This document shows positions 11,521 to 23,835 of a stretch of 64,000 nt of DNA, in pieces. Each line of letters opens with the position of its first letter. Position 1 is the first letter of the stretch. The stretch covers positions 20,334,757 to 20,398,756 of the forward strand of contig OX392543.1 of NCBI GenBank assembly GCA_947623455.1, written 5' to 3'. A program made the translations under genes and the position numbers. The notes beneath the pieces were generated by a model that did no database searches, had not been told where the DNA came from, and was given only the letters and a program-made list of their open reading frames with translations. The DNA comes from Mimachlamys varia (taxonomy: Eukaryota > Mollusca > Bivalvia > Pectinida > Pectinidae).

Positions 11521-12420
11521 AAGCCACAATAGAACTATTTGCTGTTAGAAATTGTGCATCAAATTGCACTTGGATGCTTTGGATAATTTGTGTGTTTTGT
11601 CGGTGGAACGGGGTCCTTACCAATGTCATAGGTCATACGTGGCAGTTTATTCAGAGAGCGGTGAAGAGGCTTAGAATACTTGTTTTAAAATAATATCAAA
11701 ATAATTATGAAATATTATACAAAACGTCTGTATAATTGATGTAATTTCATATGTCAATGTCGCCAACCTATGCGTGACGTCATACATAGTATTTGTGTTT
11801 TATCAGCCCTTCATTAATGTACGTTTCAAGTGTATTATGCTAATTTAAAGCTAGATCAAACCTCGATTGTTATTTTGTGAAATTAGATTATCTATAATAC
11901 ACACTCATGTATTACAGTCACTATTGGCAGTGCAAGAAAAACAGGTAATGATAATGTAGAAATTCAAAATGAAAAATTTCTTAGTAATATTTTAATAACT
12001 CATAGTTTATCAGAAAATTTTACTTTCCGTCAATTAGGGGTTATCTTATAATGTTTGCTTTTGTGAGACTTACGTTAAAATGGAAACTTTAATCAAATTG
12101 ATAATACTGTTTCATACCTTATAGTGGAACAGACAATCTGGATATTTCTCCTTAAGTAATAAAAAAATCAGTTATACCGAACCGTCAGAAAAATCGTTAT
12201 CCGAACTCCAGATCGAACATATTAGGGGCAAAACTTTAATAAAGGCAATATTTACACGGTGACTTAACCAGAGAGTACAGGATAATGAGCCCAAGCGTTA
12301 TGGAGGCTGTACGCGTCTTCTTCTTCGACAACGCCCACATTTTAAATCTAGGTCACATCAAAGTAGCTATGTCCTCAATGTTCCATCAAAAATTAAAAAA
12401 ATGGTAAAAAGAGAGGAATC
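11520..12420. other. Gene-free stretch
   Basis: I recognise no gene, RNA or repeat, apart from a TGACGTCA palindrome at 11775-11782. Confidence 0.4.
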
Positions 12421-13067
12421 TACAAAATAAAACTTTTTAACAAACTGATACAATGTTCCGTTTACCATACCTCTTTGATGTAAACAACCTATTGAAAACC
12501 AACTGTCTATAAAACTCTTTTTAGGTTTTCGGTTATAACAAAGATACAAAATACAAAATAAAACTTTTTAACAAACCGATACAATGTTCCGTTTACCATA
12601 CCTCTTTGATGTAAACAACCTATTGAAAACCAACTGTCTATAAAACTCTTTTTAGGTTTTCGGTTATAACAAAGATACAAAATACAAAATAAAACTTTTT
12701 AACAAACCGATACAATGTTCCGTTTACCATACCTCTTTGATGTAAACAACCTATTGAAAACCAACTGTCTATAAAACTCTTTTTAGGTTTTCGGTTATAA
12801 CAAAGATACAAAATACAAAATAAAACTTTTTAACAAACCGATACAATGTTCCGTTTACCATACCTCTTTGATGTAAACAACCTATTGAAAACCAACTGTC
12901 TATAAACTCTTTTTAGGTTTTCGGTTATAACAAAGATACAAAATACAAAATAAAACTTTTTAACAAACCGATACAATGTTCCGTTTACCATACCTCTTTG
13001 ATGTAAACAACCTATTGAAAACCAACTGTCTATAAAACTCTTTTTAGGTTTTCGTTTATAACAATGA
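12421..13067. repeat. 131-bp tandem array, about five units
   Basis: Units begin TACAAAATAAAACTTTTTAA at 12421, 12552, 12683, 12814 and 12944. Spacing is 131, 131, 131 and 130 bp. The 130-bp unit has lost one A in TATAAAACTC. Units are nearly identical, with a few single-base changes such as AAACTGAT versus AAACCGAT in unit 1, so the amplification is recent. The open frame inside is incidental. Confidence 0.92.
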
Positions 13068-13860
13068 TTGCAGCTTTCCCTGAAGTTTCATGTACTGGTG
13101 AAAGATGGGCGACTGTGAGACGACATGTATTGATGATAGAAGCATTTGCAGACTTTTTCAGATACCATTTGCTGAGAAAAAGATATATCGATTCTCGATT
13201 TTCTGTAATAATAGTTGTCTAGCAAACGGCTAGTTCTCTTTTAAAGCCCTATAGTTTCCATCACCGTCACGAACACAAACGGTCATATAACGGGAGTAAT
13301 GGCGGCTGTGTATCATGAGCCGAGCAGCTATAATCATACCACTTTCGATACCTCTACTTTCCAAGTACGTCAACGCGTTCAAAGAATATTCGTTTACACT
13401 AGTAAAATTCGGATTTGTTTGCCGATAAAATAACGCGAGGTGAAAGGCAATATAAAATAACATGGCTTGATGCAAATAATTAAAATCGATATCGCTGTTG
13501 CAGCCATAGATTTGAATAGGTCATAAGCATGGGGTAATATAGGATTTATTCCGAGAATTATAAACATAATGCGTTTTTCTGTCGGGAAAGCATTGTGTTC
13601 TTCATATGATTAGCGATGATGTTGTTGGCAATTTTTTTAATGGATAACAGACACAAAAAGTGGTACGAATGCGCGGAGTTCCGACTTCAATTATTTTATC
13701 TAATAAAAATCGTTTTGATAAAAACAAAAATATCGTGTAATAGGATTATAACGAGATTACGTATCCAGACTTGCTATAATGTTTTAATTTATTTTCAGCT
13801 GCCATTCCAGAACAATGTCATCAAAGTGTTTGTTTTAAATAAAAACAAAGAAATGCAGGG
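13068..13860. other. Gene-free stretch
   Basis: Short frames at 13230-13475 (minus) and 13616-13909 (plus) have no recognisable domain. The second runs into a retroelement remnant. Confidence 0.35.
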
Positions 13861-13861
13861 T

Positions 13862-14062
13862 GATCAGAACTATGGGCAAGTTTTATGGTCGCCATCTTTG
13901 TCTCCTTGAGAAATATTCTGTATCTTTAAGTGAAATGAAAATGGACGTTTTTGAGTATGCTCATTAGAGTGTTTACTTGTTGTGATTGGCAATAATACTC
14001 GGTTCTCATTTTGAGAACTCGATGTTTACTTGGATGTGACAAAGATTAACATGGCGGGTGTC
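13862..14062 (+). pseudogene. Retroelement family P: end of reverse transcriptase ORF and start of 3' tail
   Basis: The translation ACTATGGGCAAGTTTTATGG gives TMGKFYGRH, followed by LLEKYSVSLSEMKMDVF and a stop. This is the C-terminal end of the reverse transcriptase family whose catalytic part is seen at 23836 and 51265. The 3' tail starts with GTGTTTACTTGTTGTGATTG and is interrupted after GTGTCGTCGATGAA by repeat X. It resumes at about 14528. Confidence 0.65.
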
Positions 14063-14527
14063 GTCGATGAAGATGACGTAACACACACATATGCTGCTCC
14101 TCTTAAATTTAGTAATAGATACAGTATGTCGAAAAAAATGAATTAAACTGCATCATACAGCTGTTTCGTCCTCTTAGGACTCTTCAGTGATGCTAGGGGC
14201 CAAAAGGTAGGAATCCAAACTTTCTAAACTAATGTAGAAGCAGAAGGGTCAGGTGCGAAAAACTCCTTTAATTTATGAATTTAGAAGTAAAATTAAACTA
14301 GTTCTGTATAATTTCAAATTGTGTACTACGAAAATGTGTATATTAGGTATCGTGCCACTACTCAAATGAGATGAACTGTGGCTATGGAGGCTCCAGCAGA
14401 CCTCGGGGACTAAAACATCCACCAGCAGAGTCTGCCACCGCCTATCATAAAGATGACCTTTGCAGATATGCTGCACCTCTTAAATTTAGTAATAGTTACA
14501 ATATGCCGAAAAAATGAATTAAACTGC
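14063..14527 (+). mobile_element. Repeat X, copy 3 plus a partial copy, inside a family P tail
   Basis: GATGACGTAACACACACATA starts a full repeat X. A second partial copy (14451-14527) repeats TTAAATTTAGTAATAG and TGCCGAAAAAATGAATTAAA. The flanking family P sequence continues at CTTTTACAAGAGTCTCCGTG. About 45 bp of the tail is missing at the junction. Confidence 0.6.
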
Positions 14528-14645
14528 ATTATACTTTTACAAGAGTCTCCGTGTAAATCTTTCCTTTGTTTATACTTTGCCCCTGGTTTAATCGATTTTG
14601 AGTTTGGATTATGATTTTGTTAAAGCTTCGGTATTCTCTTATTTA
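14528..14645 (+). mobile_element. Continuation of the interrupted family P 3' tail
   Basis: CTTTTACAAGAGTCTCCGTG, AATCGATTTTGAGTTTGGAT and TTCGGTATTCTCTTATTT are the last 115 bp of the family P tail. Confidence 0.65.
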
Positions 14646-14996
14646 CTATTAACGCAGATATGCACTGTTGTGATATGTATTTGTTTGAGAGTTGGTTTGA
14701 GTACTATGTATAAACTATGTACTGTATCTCACCAAAAAATATTTTTAAATCGACATTTTTAAAATCGACTTATTTTCAACGAAAATACGACAAGAGTTAA
14801 TGAAAGCTTTAAGACTTTAAGTCTAAGTTTTAAGTCTCGTCCCAACCCAAACCAAGTCTCTTTCCTAACCACAATATGTGAAATCGTGGTAAGATTATCC
14901 CATCTCCTGAAACAAAAATGTAGGATTCTTTTTTTCCCTTCGTTTTAGAAGGATTCTTTGAAGAGTCATTGAACGAATGCTAGTTCTTCGTTTGAG

Positions 14997-15401
14997 CAAT
15001 CTGATGAAAATCTTATCTTGATCTCCGCTCCGTTCCGGAACCTTCTCTCTGCTGCGTCAAGATATGAGAACATCTCATGGGGGTCACATTCAAGTGACCT
15101 TAGTTGCATCTTTACTTAACGTTAAAATAATTTTCCAATCACTTGTCATCTTGTAGCAAGTCATTTCACATTATTCCACTTTAACTTTTTTGGTCACGAA
15201 ATGACTAAACGATCAAATGCGATTAAGCAAGCTTTATCGCCTCAAAAGTCCACTTTTCAGATTCTATAAGAAGTAATTTGATTGGCTAATGCAAAAGGTC
15301 ATCTGAACGTGACCCCCCTATGGGATGTCCTCAGATCGTGACGCAGCAGAGAGAAGTTTACGAAACTTCGCGGAGATCAAGATATGATTTTAATCAGATT
15401 G
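14997..15401 (+). mobile_element. MITE family M, copy 2 (405 bp, long-TIR form)
   Basis: The left end, CAATCTGATGAAAATC then CTTGATCTCCGCTCCG, mirrors the right end, CGGAGATCAAGATATG then TTTTAATCAGATTG. The inverted repeats therefore extend about 75 bp, unlike copies 1, 4 and 5. The flanks TTCGTTTGAG and TTCGTTGGAG form a 10-bp target duplication with one mismatch. Confidence 0.8.
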
Positions 15402-15701
15402 TTCGTTGGAGGTGAATTTTAGGAATTCTATATTATTTGAATTGTGCGCAATGATGCAAACCTGAGACATTACTTAATGTTAGTCTTATATAGTCTATGA
15501 CCTAACAGAATCCCATTATTCTAGCATTATGCCATAATTACTGGTGTAATAGAGGTGTTATATTCAGAAAAAGAGGAATAACGGTATGGCTACTTATCTT
15601 TGATGTATTCATTTAAGATATTTGGTTTAAATCGAAATGTAAAACAATGGATGCTAAGGTATTCTGAATGTCTAAATATATACAAAATCGAACGAAGTAA
15701 A

Positions 15702-15825
15702 AGATTCTTTTTATTTCATATTTCAGAACATTGTTTTTAATACATTTTTAACACAAAACATAGCAAATGATATTTTTATTTTATATTTCAGAACATTGTA
15801 TTGTAAACATTTTTCACATCAATGA
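15702..15825. repeat. Two-unit tandem duplication
   Basis: TTTATTTCATATTTCAGAAC and TTTATTTTATATTTCAGAAC occur about 77 bp apart, each followed by ATTGT and a similar AT-rich stretch ending ACA. Confidence 0.6.
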
Positions 15826-16199
15826 AAGGAGAGATGCCAATTTGGGCCTTTCTGTGGCCTTTTCGATGATAAGGCTAATATTCTGCAGGAAGTTACTTTA
15901 AGGTCAGCTGCATATGATAATATGTTCAAAACATCCGATAATGTGTGGGCTCATAGAAAATTGGGGGTCCAAGTTGGGGGAATGTAAAATTAAAACTTTT
16001 TTCATCAGTTATTAGAAGTAATATGGAGCGGTTGTTACAAGTAACGGATAAGCATAGGGACATGAACCGGCAGGTACCAGCTTAAATACATTGTACACAC
16101 AATAACATCATTCTGTGCTGGAGTCAATGGACATGCTGACCACCTCCCACACATTATAAAATAAGCTAACAGACTCTAAATATAACATTAAATCTTTAA

Positions 16200-16952
16200 C
16201 AAACTGATTAAAATCATATCTTGATCTCCGTGCCGTTCTGTTAACTTCTCTCTGCTGCGTCAAGATCTGACAATATCCAATAGCGGGTCAGGTTCTGGTT
16301 CACGTTTACATTACCGCTTACAGAGCCCTCGAAGTGAACGTTAGTGGGCGAGAAAGCTTGTATAATCCTATTATGCGTTAGGCCTAAAGGCCCAATATAC
16401 GTAACTTCTTGAAATTTTTCGTGATTCTGAAAAATTCTGAATAAAATCCAGTTGATAACCATGCAAAAATAAGCCTAAAACGAAGTAAACCTGAGCGGTA
16501 ACTAACAAAAATGTCTTGATAGAAAAATTCATAAGAATTGAACATAATTCAGGTGGGCCCAGCTTCAACAACAAGCCGAAGTTAGGAGACAGTTCGAAAC
16601 GGACGCGTGTTTAAAAATACCGAGTTTCAACTGCTGCCGTACCGGTTACCGCGTAAGAATTAATCTTGAATATTGCTGATATCAGTTAATATAATCTTAA
16701 CTAAATCTAAGATAATAAAAAAGTTATAAGGATTGATTTTCGCTTCAAGTTTTGCCGAAAGTTACGTATATTGGGCCTCTAAGTCATTTCGTTAAAACAA
16801 GCTAATGTGCAATGCTGTGACGTAATGATTTGCTGACTATGACAGCGTCTTTTGAAAATTCTACTAGAGTGTCAAGTAGAGTGGCGACAAAGGTCACCAG
16901 AACATCCCTTTAAAACAGAATGATTACAAGGATCTGCATTTTAATCAGATTG
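16200..16952 (-). mobile_element. MITE family M, copy 3, split by a nested element
   Basis: The ends are CAAACTGATTAAAATC and TTTTAATCAGATTG, with a perfect 9-bp target duplication, AATCTTTAA, at 16191-16199 and 16953-16961. The AAGGATCTG-type end lies on the right, so the copy is inverted relative to copies 1, 4 and 5. Without the insert at 16388-16778 and its site duplication it would be about 358 bp, normal for the family. Confidence 0.82.
16388..16778. mobile_element. Nested 391-bp MITE with 20-bp perfect TIRs
   Basis: AGGCCCAATATACGTAACTT at the left is exactly reverse-complemented at the right. CTAA flanks both sides (16384-16387 and 16779-16782). In undisturbed family M copies the site reads TTTAGTCATTTCG, so the 4 bp CTAA, or 3 bp TAA, is a target duplication. 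No transposase is visible and I cannot fix the superfamily. Confidence 0.75.
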
Positions 16953-16999
16953 AATCTTTAACAACCATACAGAAAAAAAGTTGAACATTCAATGGAGTA

Positions 17000-19900
17000 T
17001 TGCTACTCAGATAAGATATTGGTTCATTGATTCCCAATTTTGTTGTCATATTATCATATCATGCTATGGGTTATTTATGTCATGAATATAAAACATTGTG
17101 CCTTAGAATGTGCATGGTTCTATGCAAATTTGTATATATGTGCTGTGGCGTGCCTTCTTCAAAGGTATAACGTTCATGTAGGTGTGAATTCAGTGTAAGC
17201 TGCAATGAACTGCAGTTCTGTGTTGGCATAATGTTTTTGAATGTCAGAATGTCATTATATATATATGTAAACATCTATTTCATATGTTGATCATTATACG
17301 ATTGTGAACATTCTGAAACTTGTAAATATTTGTACAGTTGTATGGTTGTATGAGATATAAAGGTGAGTTTATGTCAATTTTATTTATGTAAAACCTACGG
17401 TATAAAGGTGTACACAGAATCATGTAAGGTTAAACCACTAACGATGTGTGTATATTGTTAGCTCATTTTTAATACTGTAGAAATTATACGAAAATGTGAA
17501 AAATATGTAGATATTACACATGAGTATGTTGTGATAAACACATTGGGAAGCTTTGAGGATCCAAACCCCACTGCGATATGAGTTTTCCTATATGCGGTTA
17601 GCTCCCCTTTATATCCAGTTTGCTTTAACTATAGACCTATTGGGCAAGGACTCTTTGTCATCCAGGCAACTCAATTAGTTTGTGTGGTCAAGCCTCGTAG
17701 AATATTTCTACACTCAGAAGACTGTGGAAAATAGAAAATCACAAATTATCTTTCCTATTTGTCGTAAATAATGTATAAATAAGCCAAAGCCAAGCCGGGA
17801 AGAAAGCTTTTCAAGTTTTAGTTCAGTTTCTGGAAGTTGTGCGGGAACTAATTTTGTCTCACTTTTATTGCTTATGATATACATATTGTATACATATTTG
17901 TGACGTATAATAACTGTACTGGAAATATAACAAAAACTTAAGAATAGCTACTGCGCATGCGTAAGACACTATCTTCAAATCGATGAGACATCAAAACTTG
18001 TATTGAAATTGTACAAATATTTATTCCATATTCTGTGTAATTCGGAAATAGACTTATGCTGAAAAAAGCCTTGTTTTGTTTTTTTAGCATATTTCACTAG
18101 AGTTTACCATGTGAAGGGGAATAACCGAGATTTGTGTTCGTATTAAATAATTGATCAGTATTGTTTTTCCATTCAGGCAAGTTCTTGTAAATTATAAGAA
18201 AATATACTTTTTTGCAATTATTGTCATGTTTTCTGTGAACATAGGGGAATTTTCTGGCTTAATCAATGAATGATTGTATAGTGAATTGTATTATTTATAT
18301 CACATGGTTAAGCACTACTTTATAAATGAGGTCAAATGTCAGATTTATTATGTATTGTCTTAATATTACGTGTACAATGTTGTTTAAGCGCATTGTGTTA
18401 TATGAATACAGAGCGCTCTATGCTGTGGAAGGGTTAAATTGAATCAGATAAATGCTGATTATACCATAACCATATGCTTATGTATATAGATTGTAAATAT
18501 TGTATTGTATGATTATTATACATAATATCTGGAATACATCAACGAAAATGCATTCTGAACTACAATTGTCAACCTCATTGACAGATCGATTTAATCACGT
18601 GATACATATCAGTGATATTAGAATAGAAAAGAAATACTCCTCAAAGAGAGTGACTCCCCTTTGCCAAAGACATAATCTCGTTTCGCGCGAGATGGAACTT
18701 TAAACATGGCGGCGTCCATGATAACTACGCCTTCAGTTTTATGTTAGATATACAGAGATACATTATGTGATAAGTAAACTGTTGCTGTATAAATATTACA
18801 AACTTGTATAGAAATACGTATATACTCATTTTACATACCTGTACAAATAATGCATTTTAATGACGTTCCTGATACCATTTGTAGTGTAGTAAAATGGTTC
18901 TCGTGGTAAAGTATTGCTGGGGTCTTTCCATAATGTTCAGCTCACGAATCATGTTAACATTGTTGCTGTAAATGTGTTGCTCTAAACTACCGTACAGCTG
19001 GATATTTGTAGTTGGAGATAAATTCTTTACTTCATACAGAAGTAAATGCTGTCAAGAAAATTAAACTAGTAGATGCATGAACATACTGTTAATGATATGT
19101 AATCGTAATTAATAACCATATATGCAAATTCAATAACTTAACATGCTGTCTTAATGTGACAAAATGATTGGCGAGTAAAAACAAGATTTAATATCCGGTG
19201 ACGATCAGCATTTGACTTATTAAATTAAAAAGATAATAGAATATCATCAAACCCATAGTTCGAACTAAAAATCAATGAGACTTAGTTTCATTGTTTCCTT
19301 GAAAACTCGGAAAATAAAACCAAGAGTTCAAGAATGGTAAGTCTCTTCTGCTTCATCGATGACACCCGGAATTTAAGTCTAATCCAAGTACTAACGCCAT
19401 GTTTAACCACACCAATAAGCTTGATAAAAAACATCGACCTTCATTTAAAACAAAAAATAAACATTATGTCCCTCTGCAAGACCCTGATCCATATCTTGTA
19501 CATGCATTTAGTTTTCTCTGACTGAGGTGCTGGAATGAGAGATAACAGTGGTTTAAATGATGACGGTTTAAATACACTGCTGTACGCCTCTAGGTATCAC
19601 CCATTTTATATGAATCTTCCAACGTAAAAGTTTTTAGTAAAAATACAGTGTAACACATTTCTATAAATGTCTCAATATAAAAATACTCAGCTGTACGGTG
19701 GAGTGAATATGTGTGCGCATACTTAATTTGTGTATCTAGGTGATCACGCATGCGTAATGAACTGATCATCATACTTACTACGGACGACGTCCATCAAATT
19801 TTGTTTCAGTATTTGTTGCCATGGAAATGCAAAATAATGAAAAATTATCCCACAATATTTTAAAACGTTTCTTGTTAGATTCTCGCTAAAATTGAGGATA

Positions 19901-20790
19901 TCTAAAACAGATTATTCAGTAATACCGAATATATTTCACAAGTAAAGCTAATATTTTGATATTATTTACAAGTGCCCCAATAACAGTAAACGGGTCTGAT
20001 ACCGGGCAGTAAAGAGAAGCCTTCGTATTGTTAAGCTAACCAGCATTTGACCGAATGGTCAGCTTTGATTTTCAAAATTTTCGTTTGTAAACAATTTTTT
20101 GTTCTGGCCAATGCGAATAAGGGATATCTTTCAATGGTGAAAAAATCTCATGTCTTTCACTGTCACTTTTATAGAATTAATCATTTTCGATATATCACTG
20201 GAACAAATCTGATAATGCGGTATGACAGTTATTAATAATATAAATATTTGAGCTTATTATTTCAAGAAAACTAAACGATGTACTTATTACAGCATTTCTA
20301 GATCTGTATTATAATCGAGTCATAATATCTAGTCAAATATATCACGGCGCATCGTTGAGGTAAAACTGACGTAAACCTCTATTTATAATCTAATAGGATT
20401 TTTCTAAAGAATAAAGACAAAGAGTAACATTGTAAAATGAAATAATGAACTCAGCTCTGAAATATTTCATGCAAAGGCAAATATTTATAATTTGGAAATA
20501 ACGAAATGACCACAATAATAGTAACAACACTTTACTCAGAAAATCGTTGAAAGTGATCTTACTTCATTTGTAAGCTATAATAGGAATCGTGTATTCCAAA
20601 CCGTATAGGAAGCTTCTTTACTCCTCTGATATCTAATGCATCTGTTCACTGTTCATTGAGTGTGTTTGCGCATGCACGAGCTGTTGTAATATATTATGTA
20701 TTACAATATGGTAACATGTTAACGGGATGATCTTGTCGACATTAAATTGTGTACCAACCATCTACACTTTGTTTGTTTTCTTTATAATCA
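17000..20790. other. Longest quiet stretch, no gene or repeat recognised
   Basis: About 3.8 kb of AT-rich sequence with only short frames and no array, SINE, MITE or retroelement tail that I can see. It may hold introns or exons too small to recognise. Confidence 0.4.
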
Positions 20791-20803
20791 GTGTTTTTTT
20801 AAC

Positions 20804-20878
20804 AATGCCTTTGTACTGTTTCGTGGCTCCATGTTACAATTCGATTACTAAGTGCGATCGGAATGTCTCGGCCGTCTA
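20804..20878 (+). other. Short frame resembling the start of a THAP zinc-finger domain
   Basis: An ATG opens 24 codons, MPLYCFVAPCYNSITKCD and onward, to a TAG. THAP domains start with Met-Pro and a Cys pair spaced 2-4 apart, and here C5 and C10 are spaced four apart. The downstream CxxH half is absent. It could be a decayed first exon of a THAP gene or P-type transposase, or it could be chance. Confidence 0.15.
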
Positions 20879-21217
20879 GTCACAAACATTATACATTTAT
20901 TATACATAAATTGTTTATTATACCGAAATACAGAATCAATGAAGACGGTATTCATATGATTCACAAACAATACATTTATTAAATAACAATATGTTGAAAT
21001 AAACAGTTCAATTTAAAAAATATATATAATTCTATTTATCTTTCAGTGTCTCTGAGAGTACCCCGAACGACAACTTTCTAGAGATTCCTGCGAGGGGCTC
21101 CTAATGGAGGAGCCATGAGAAATTGGACATGATGCTCGCGAGGGAGACATGAAGTGTAGTCTCCCTGACACGTGACGGCTCTCGACCAATCCCTGACTGT
21201 GTTATATAATAGAAGTA

Positions 21218-23545
21218 TAATAATACTGGATATCGCTATAGTCCGAAATCACCTGCACAAAACATTTCCTGTGTCGTCATTGTCACAAACATTACTGGAT
21301 ATCGCAATAGTCCGAAATCACCTGCACAAAACATTTCCTGTGTCGTCATTGTCACAAACATTACTGGATGTCGCTATAGTCCGAAATCACCTGCACAAAA
21401 CATTTTCTGTGTCGTCTTGGTCACAAACATTACTGGATATCGCTGTAGTCTGAAAACACCTGCACAAAACATTTCATGTGGCGTCCTTGTCACAAACATA
21501 ACTGGATGTCGCTATAGTCTGAAAACACCTTCACAAGAAATTTCCTGTGTCGTCTTTGTCACAAACATTACTGGATATCGCTATAATCTGAAAACACCTG
21601 CACAAAACATTTCATGTGGCGTTCTTGTCACAAACATTACTGGATATCGCTATAGTCTGAAAACACCTTCACAAAACATTTCCTGTGTCGTCTTTGTCAC
21701 AAACATTACTGTTTATCGCTATAGTCTGAAATGACCTGCACAAAACATTTCCTGTGCCGTCCTTTGTCACAAACATTACTGGATATCACTATAGTCCGAA
21801 ATCACCTGCACAAACATTTTCTGTATCGTCTTTGTCACAAACATTACTGGATATCGCTATAGTCCGAAATGACCTGCACAAAACATTTCCTGTGTCGTCT
21901 TTGTCACAAACATTACTGGATATCGCTATAGTCCGAATTAACCTGCACAAAACGTTTCCCGTGCCGTTCCTTGTCACAAACATTACTGGATATCGCTATA
22001 GTCTAAAAACACCTGCACAAAACATTTCCTGTGTCGTCTTTGTCACAAACATTACTGGATGTCGCTATAGTCTAAAAACACCTGCACAAAACATTTCCCG
22101 TGCCGTCCCTTGTCACAAACATTACTGGATATCGCTATAGTCTAAAAACACCTGCACAAATCATTTCCTGTGTCGTCTTTGTCACAAACATTTCTGGATA
22201 TCGCTATAGTCTAAAATCACCTGCAAAAAACATTTCCTGTGTCGTCTTTGTCACAAACATTACTGGATGTCGCTATAGTCTAAAAACACCTGCACAAAAC
22301 ATTTTCTGTGTCGCCTTTGTCACAAACATTACTGGATATCGTTATAGTCCGAAACGACCTGCAAAAAACATATCCTGTGCCGGCCTTTGTCACAAACATT
22401 ACCTGATATCGCTATTGTCTGAAAACAACTGCACAAGACATTTCCTGTGGCGTCTTTGTCGCAAACACTACTGGATATTGCTATAGTCTGAAATAACCCG
22501 CACAAGAAATTTCCTGTGTCGTCTTTGTCACAAACATTACAGGATGTCGCTTTAGTCTGGAAACACCTGCACAAAACATTTTCTGTGGCGTCTTTGTCAC
22601 AAACATTACTGGATGTCGCTATAGTCTGAAATCACCTGCACAAGAAATTTCCTGTGTCGTCTTTGTCACAAACATAACTGGATACCGCAATAGTCTGAAA
22701 AAAACCTGCACAAGAAATTTCCTGTGCCGTCTTTGTCACAAACACTTTTGGATATCGCAATAGTCTGAAAAAACCTGCACAAAACATTTCCTGTGTCGTT
22801 TTTGTCACAAACATAACTGGATACCACAATAGTCTGAAAAAAACCTGCACAAGAAATTTCCTGTGCCGTCTTTGTCACAAACATTACTGGATGTCGCTAT
22901 AGTCCGAAATCACCTGCACAAAACATTTCCTGTGTCGTTTTTGTCACAAACATTTATGGATGTCGCTGTAGTTTAAAAAAACACCTGCACAAGAAATTAC
23001 TGGATATTGCTATAGTTTGAAAACACCTGCACAAAACATTTCCTGTGTCGTCTTTGTCACAAATATTTCTGGATATGGCAATAGTCTGAAAACACCTGCA
23101 TAAGAAATTACTGGATATCGCTATAGTTTGAAAACACCTGCACAAAACATTTTCCTGTGTCGTCTTTGTCACAAACATTACTAGATATCGCTATAGTCTG
23201 AAAACACCTGCACAAGAAATTACTGGATATTGCTATAGTTTGAAAACACCTGCACAAAACATTTCCTGTGTCGTCTTTGTCACAAACATAACTGGATACC
23301 GCAATAGTCTGAAAAAAACCTGCACAAAACATTTCCTGTGTCTTCTTTATCAAAATAATTAATTGATATCGCAATAGTCAGAAATCACCTGTACAAAACA
23401 TTTCCTGTGCCGCCCTTTGTCACAAACATTACTGGATATCGTTATAGTCTGAAAGCACCTGCACAAGAAATTTCCTGTGCCGACCTTGTCACAAACACTA
23501 CTGGATATCGCAATAGTTTCGAAAAACCTGTCCATGACATTTGAG
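21218..23545. repeat. 69-bp minisatellite, about 34 units with shortened variants
   Basis: The unit contains CACAAACATTACTGGATATC, GCTATAGTCTGAAAACACC and TGCACAAAACATTTCCTGTG. For example, the phase marks at 21284 and 21353 are 69 bp apart. Because 69 is a multiple of 3 and the unit lacks stops in several frames, long repetitive frames appear on both strands. Single-base indels break each of them, so I see no coding constraint. At 22970-23280, 36-bp short units alternate with full units. Confidence 0.93.
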
Positions 23546-23695
23546 AAATATGGCCTCTTCACTTATAAACAGAACCGTAATCTGAACTCAAAATCGATTG
23601 AACTACGGGCAAAATATGAACAAAGGAAAGATTTACATAGTGACACTTTTTCTTGTCTCCATCTGATTAGCATGCATATCCTCACTCTCACTGTG

Positions 23696-23817
23696 TTACA
23701 TAAGGATCTGACAACATCCAATAAGAGGTCATGTTCTGGTGACCTTTGTCGCCTCTTTTAACTTCACATGAATGGAATTTTCCAATGACACTGTCATCAG
23801 CAGCACGTCATTGAGTG
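23696..23817 (+). mobile_element. MITE family M, fragment of left half
   Basis: AAGGATCTGACAACATCCAA, then GACCTTTGTCGCCTC and CCAATGACACTGTCATC, matches bases about 30-150 of copies 1, 4 and 5. The terminus and the right half are absent. Confidence 0.65.
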
Positions 23818-23835
23818 GTTGACAATTTCTTTGTT

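Noticed and set aside
20804..20878. THAP-domain gene
   Set aside because: Only the first Cys pair and MP start are present. The second half of the zinc site and any further exon were not found, so it is kept only as a very weak feature.
21172..22574. Long repetitive open frames (up to 128 codons) as a repeat-protein gene
   Set aside because: They follow from a 69-bp stop-free unit, occur on both strands, and are broken by indels every few units.
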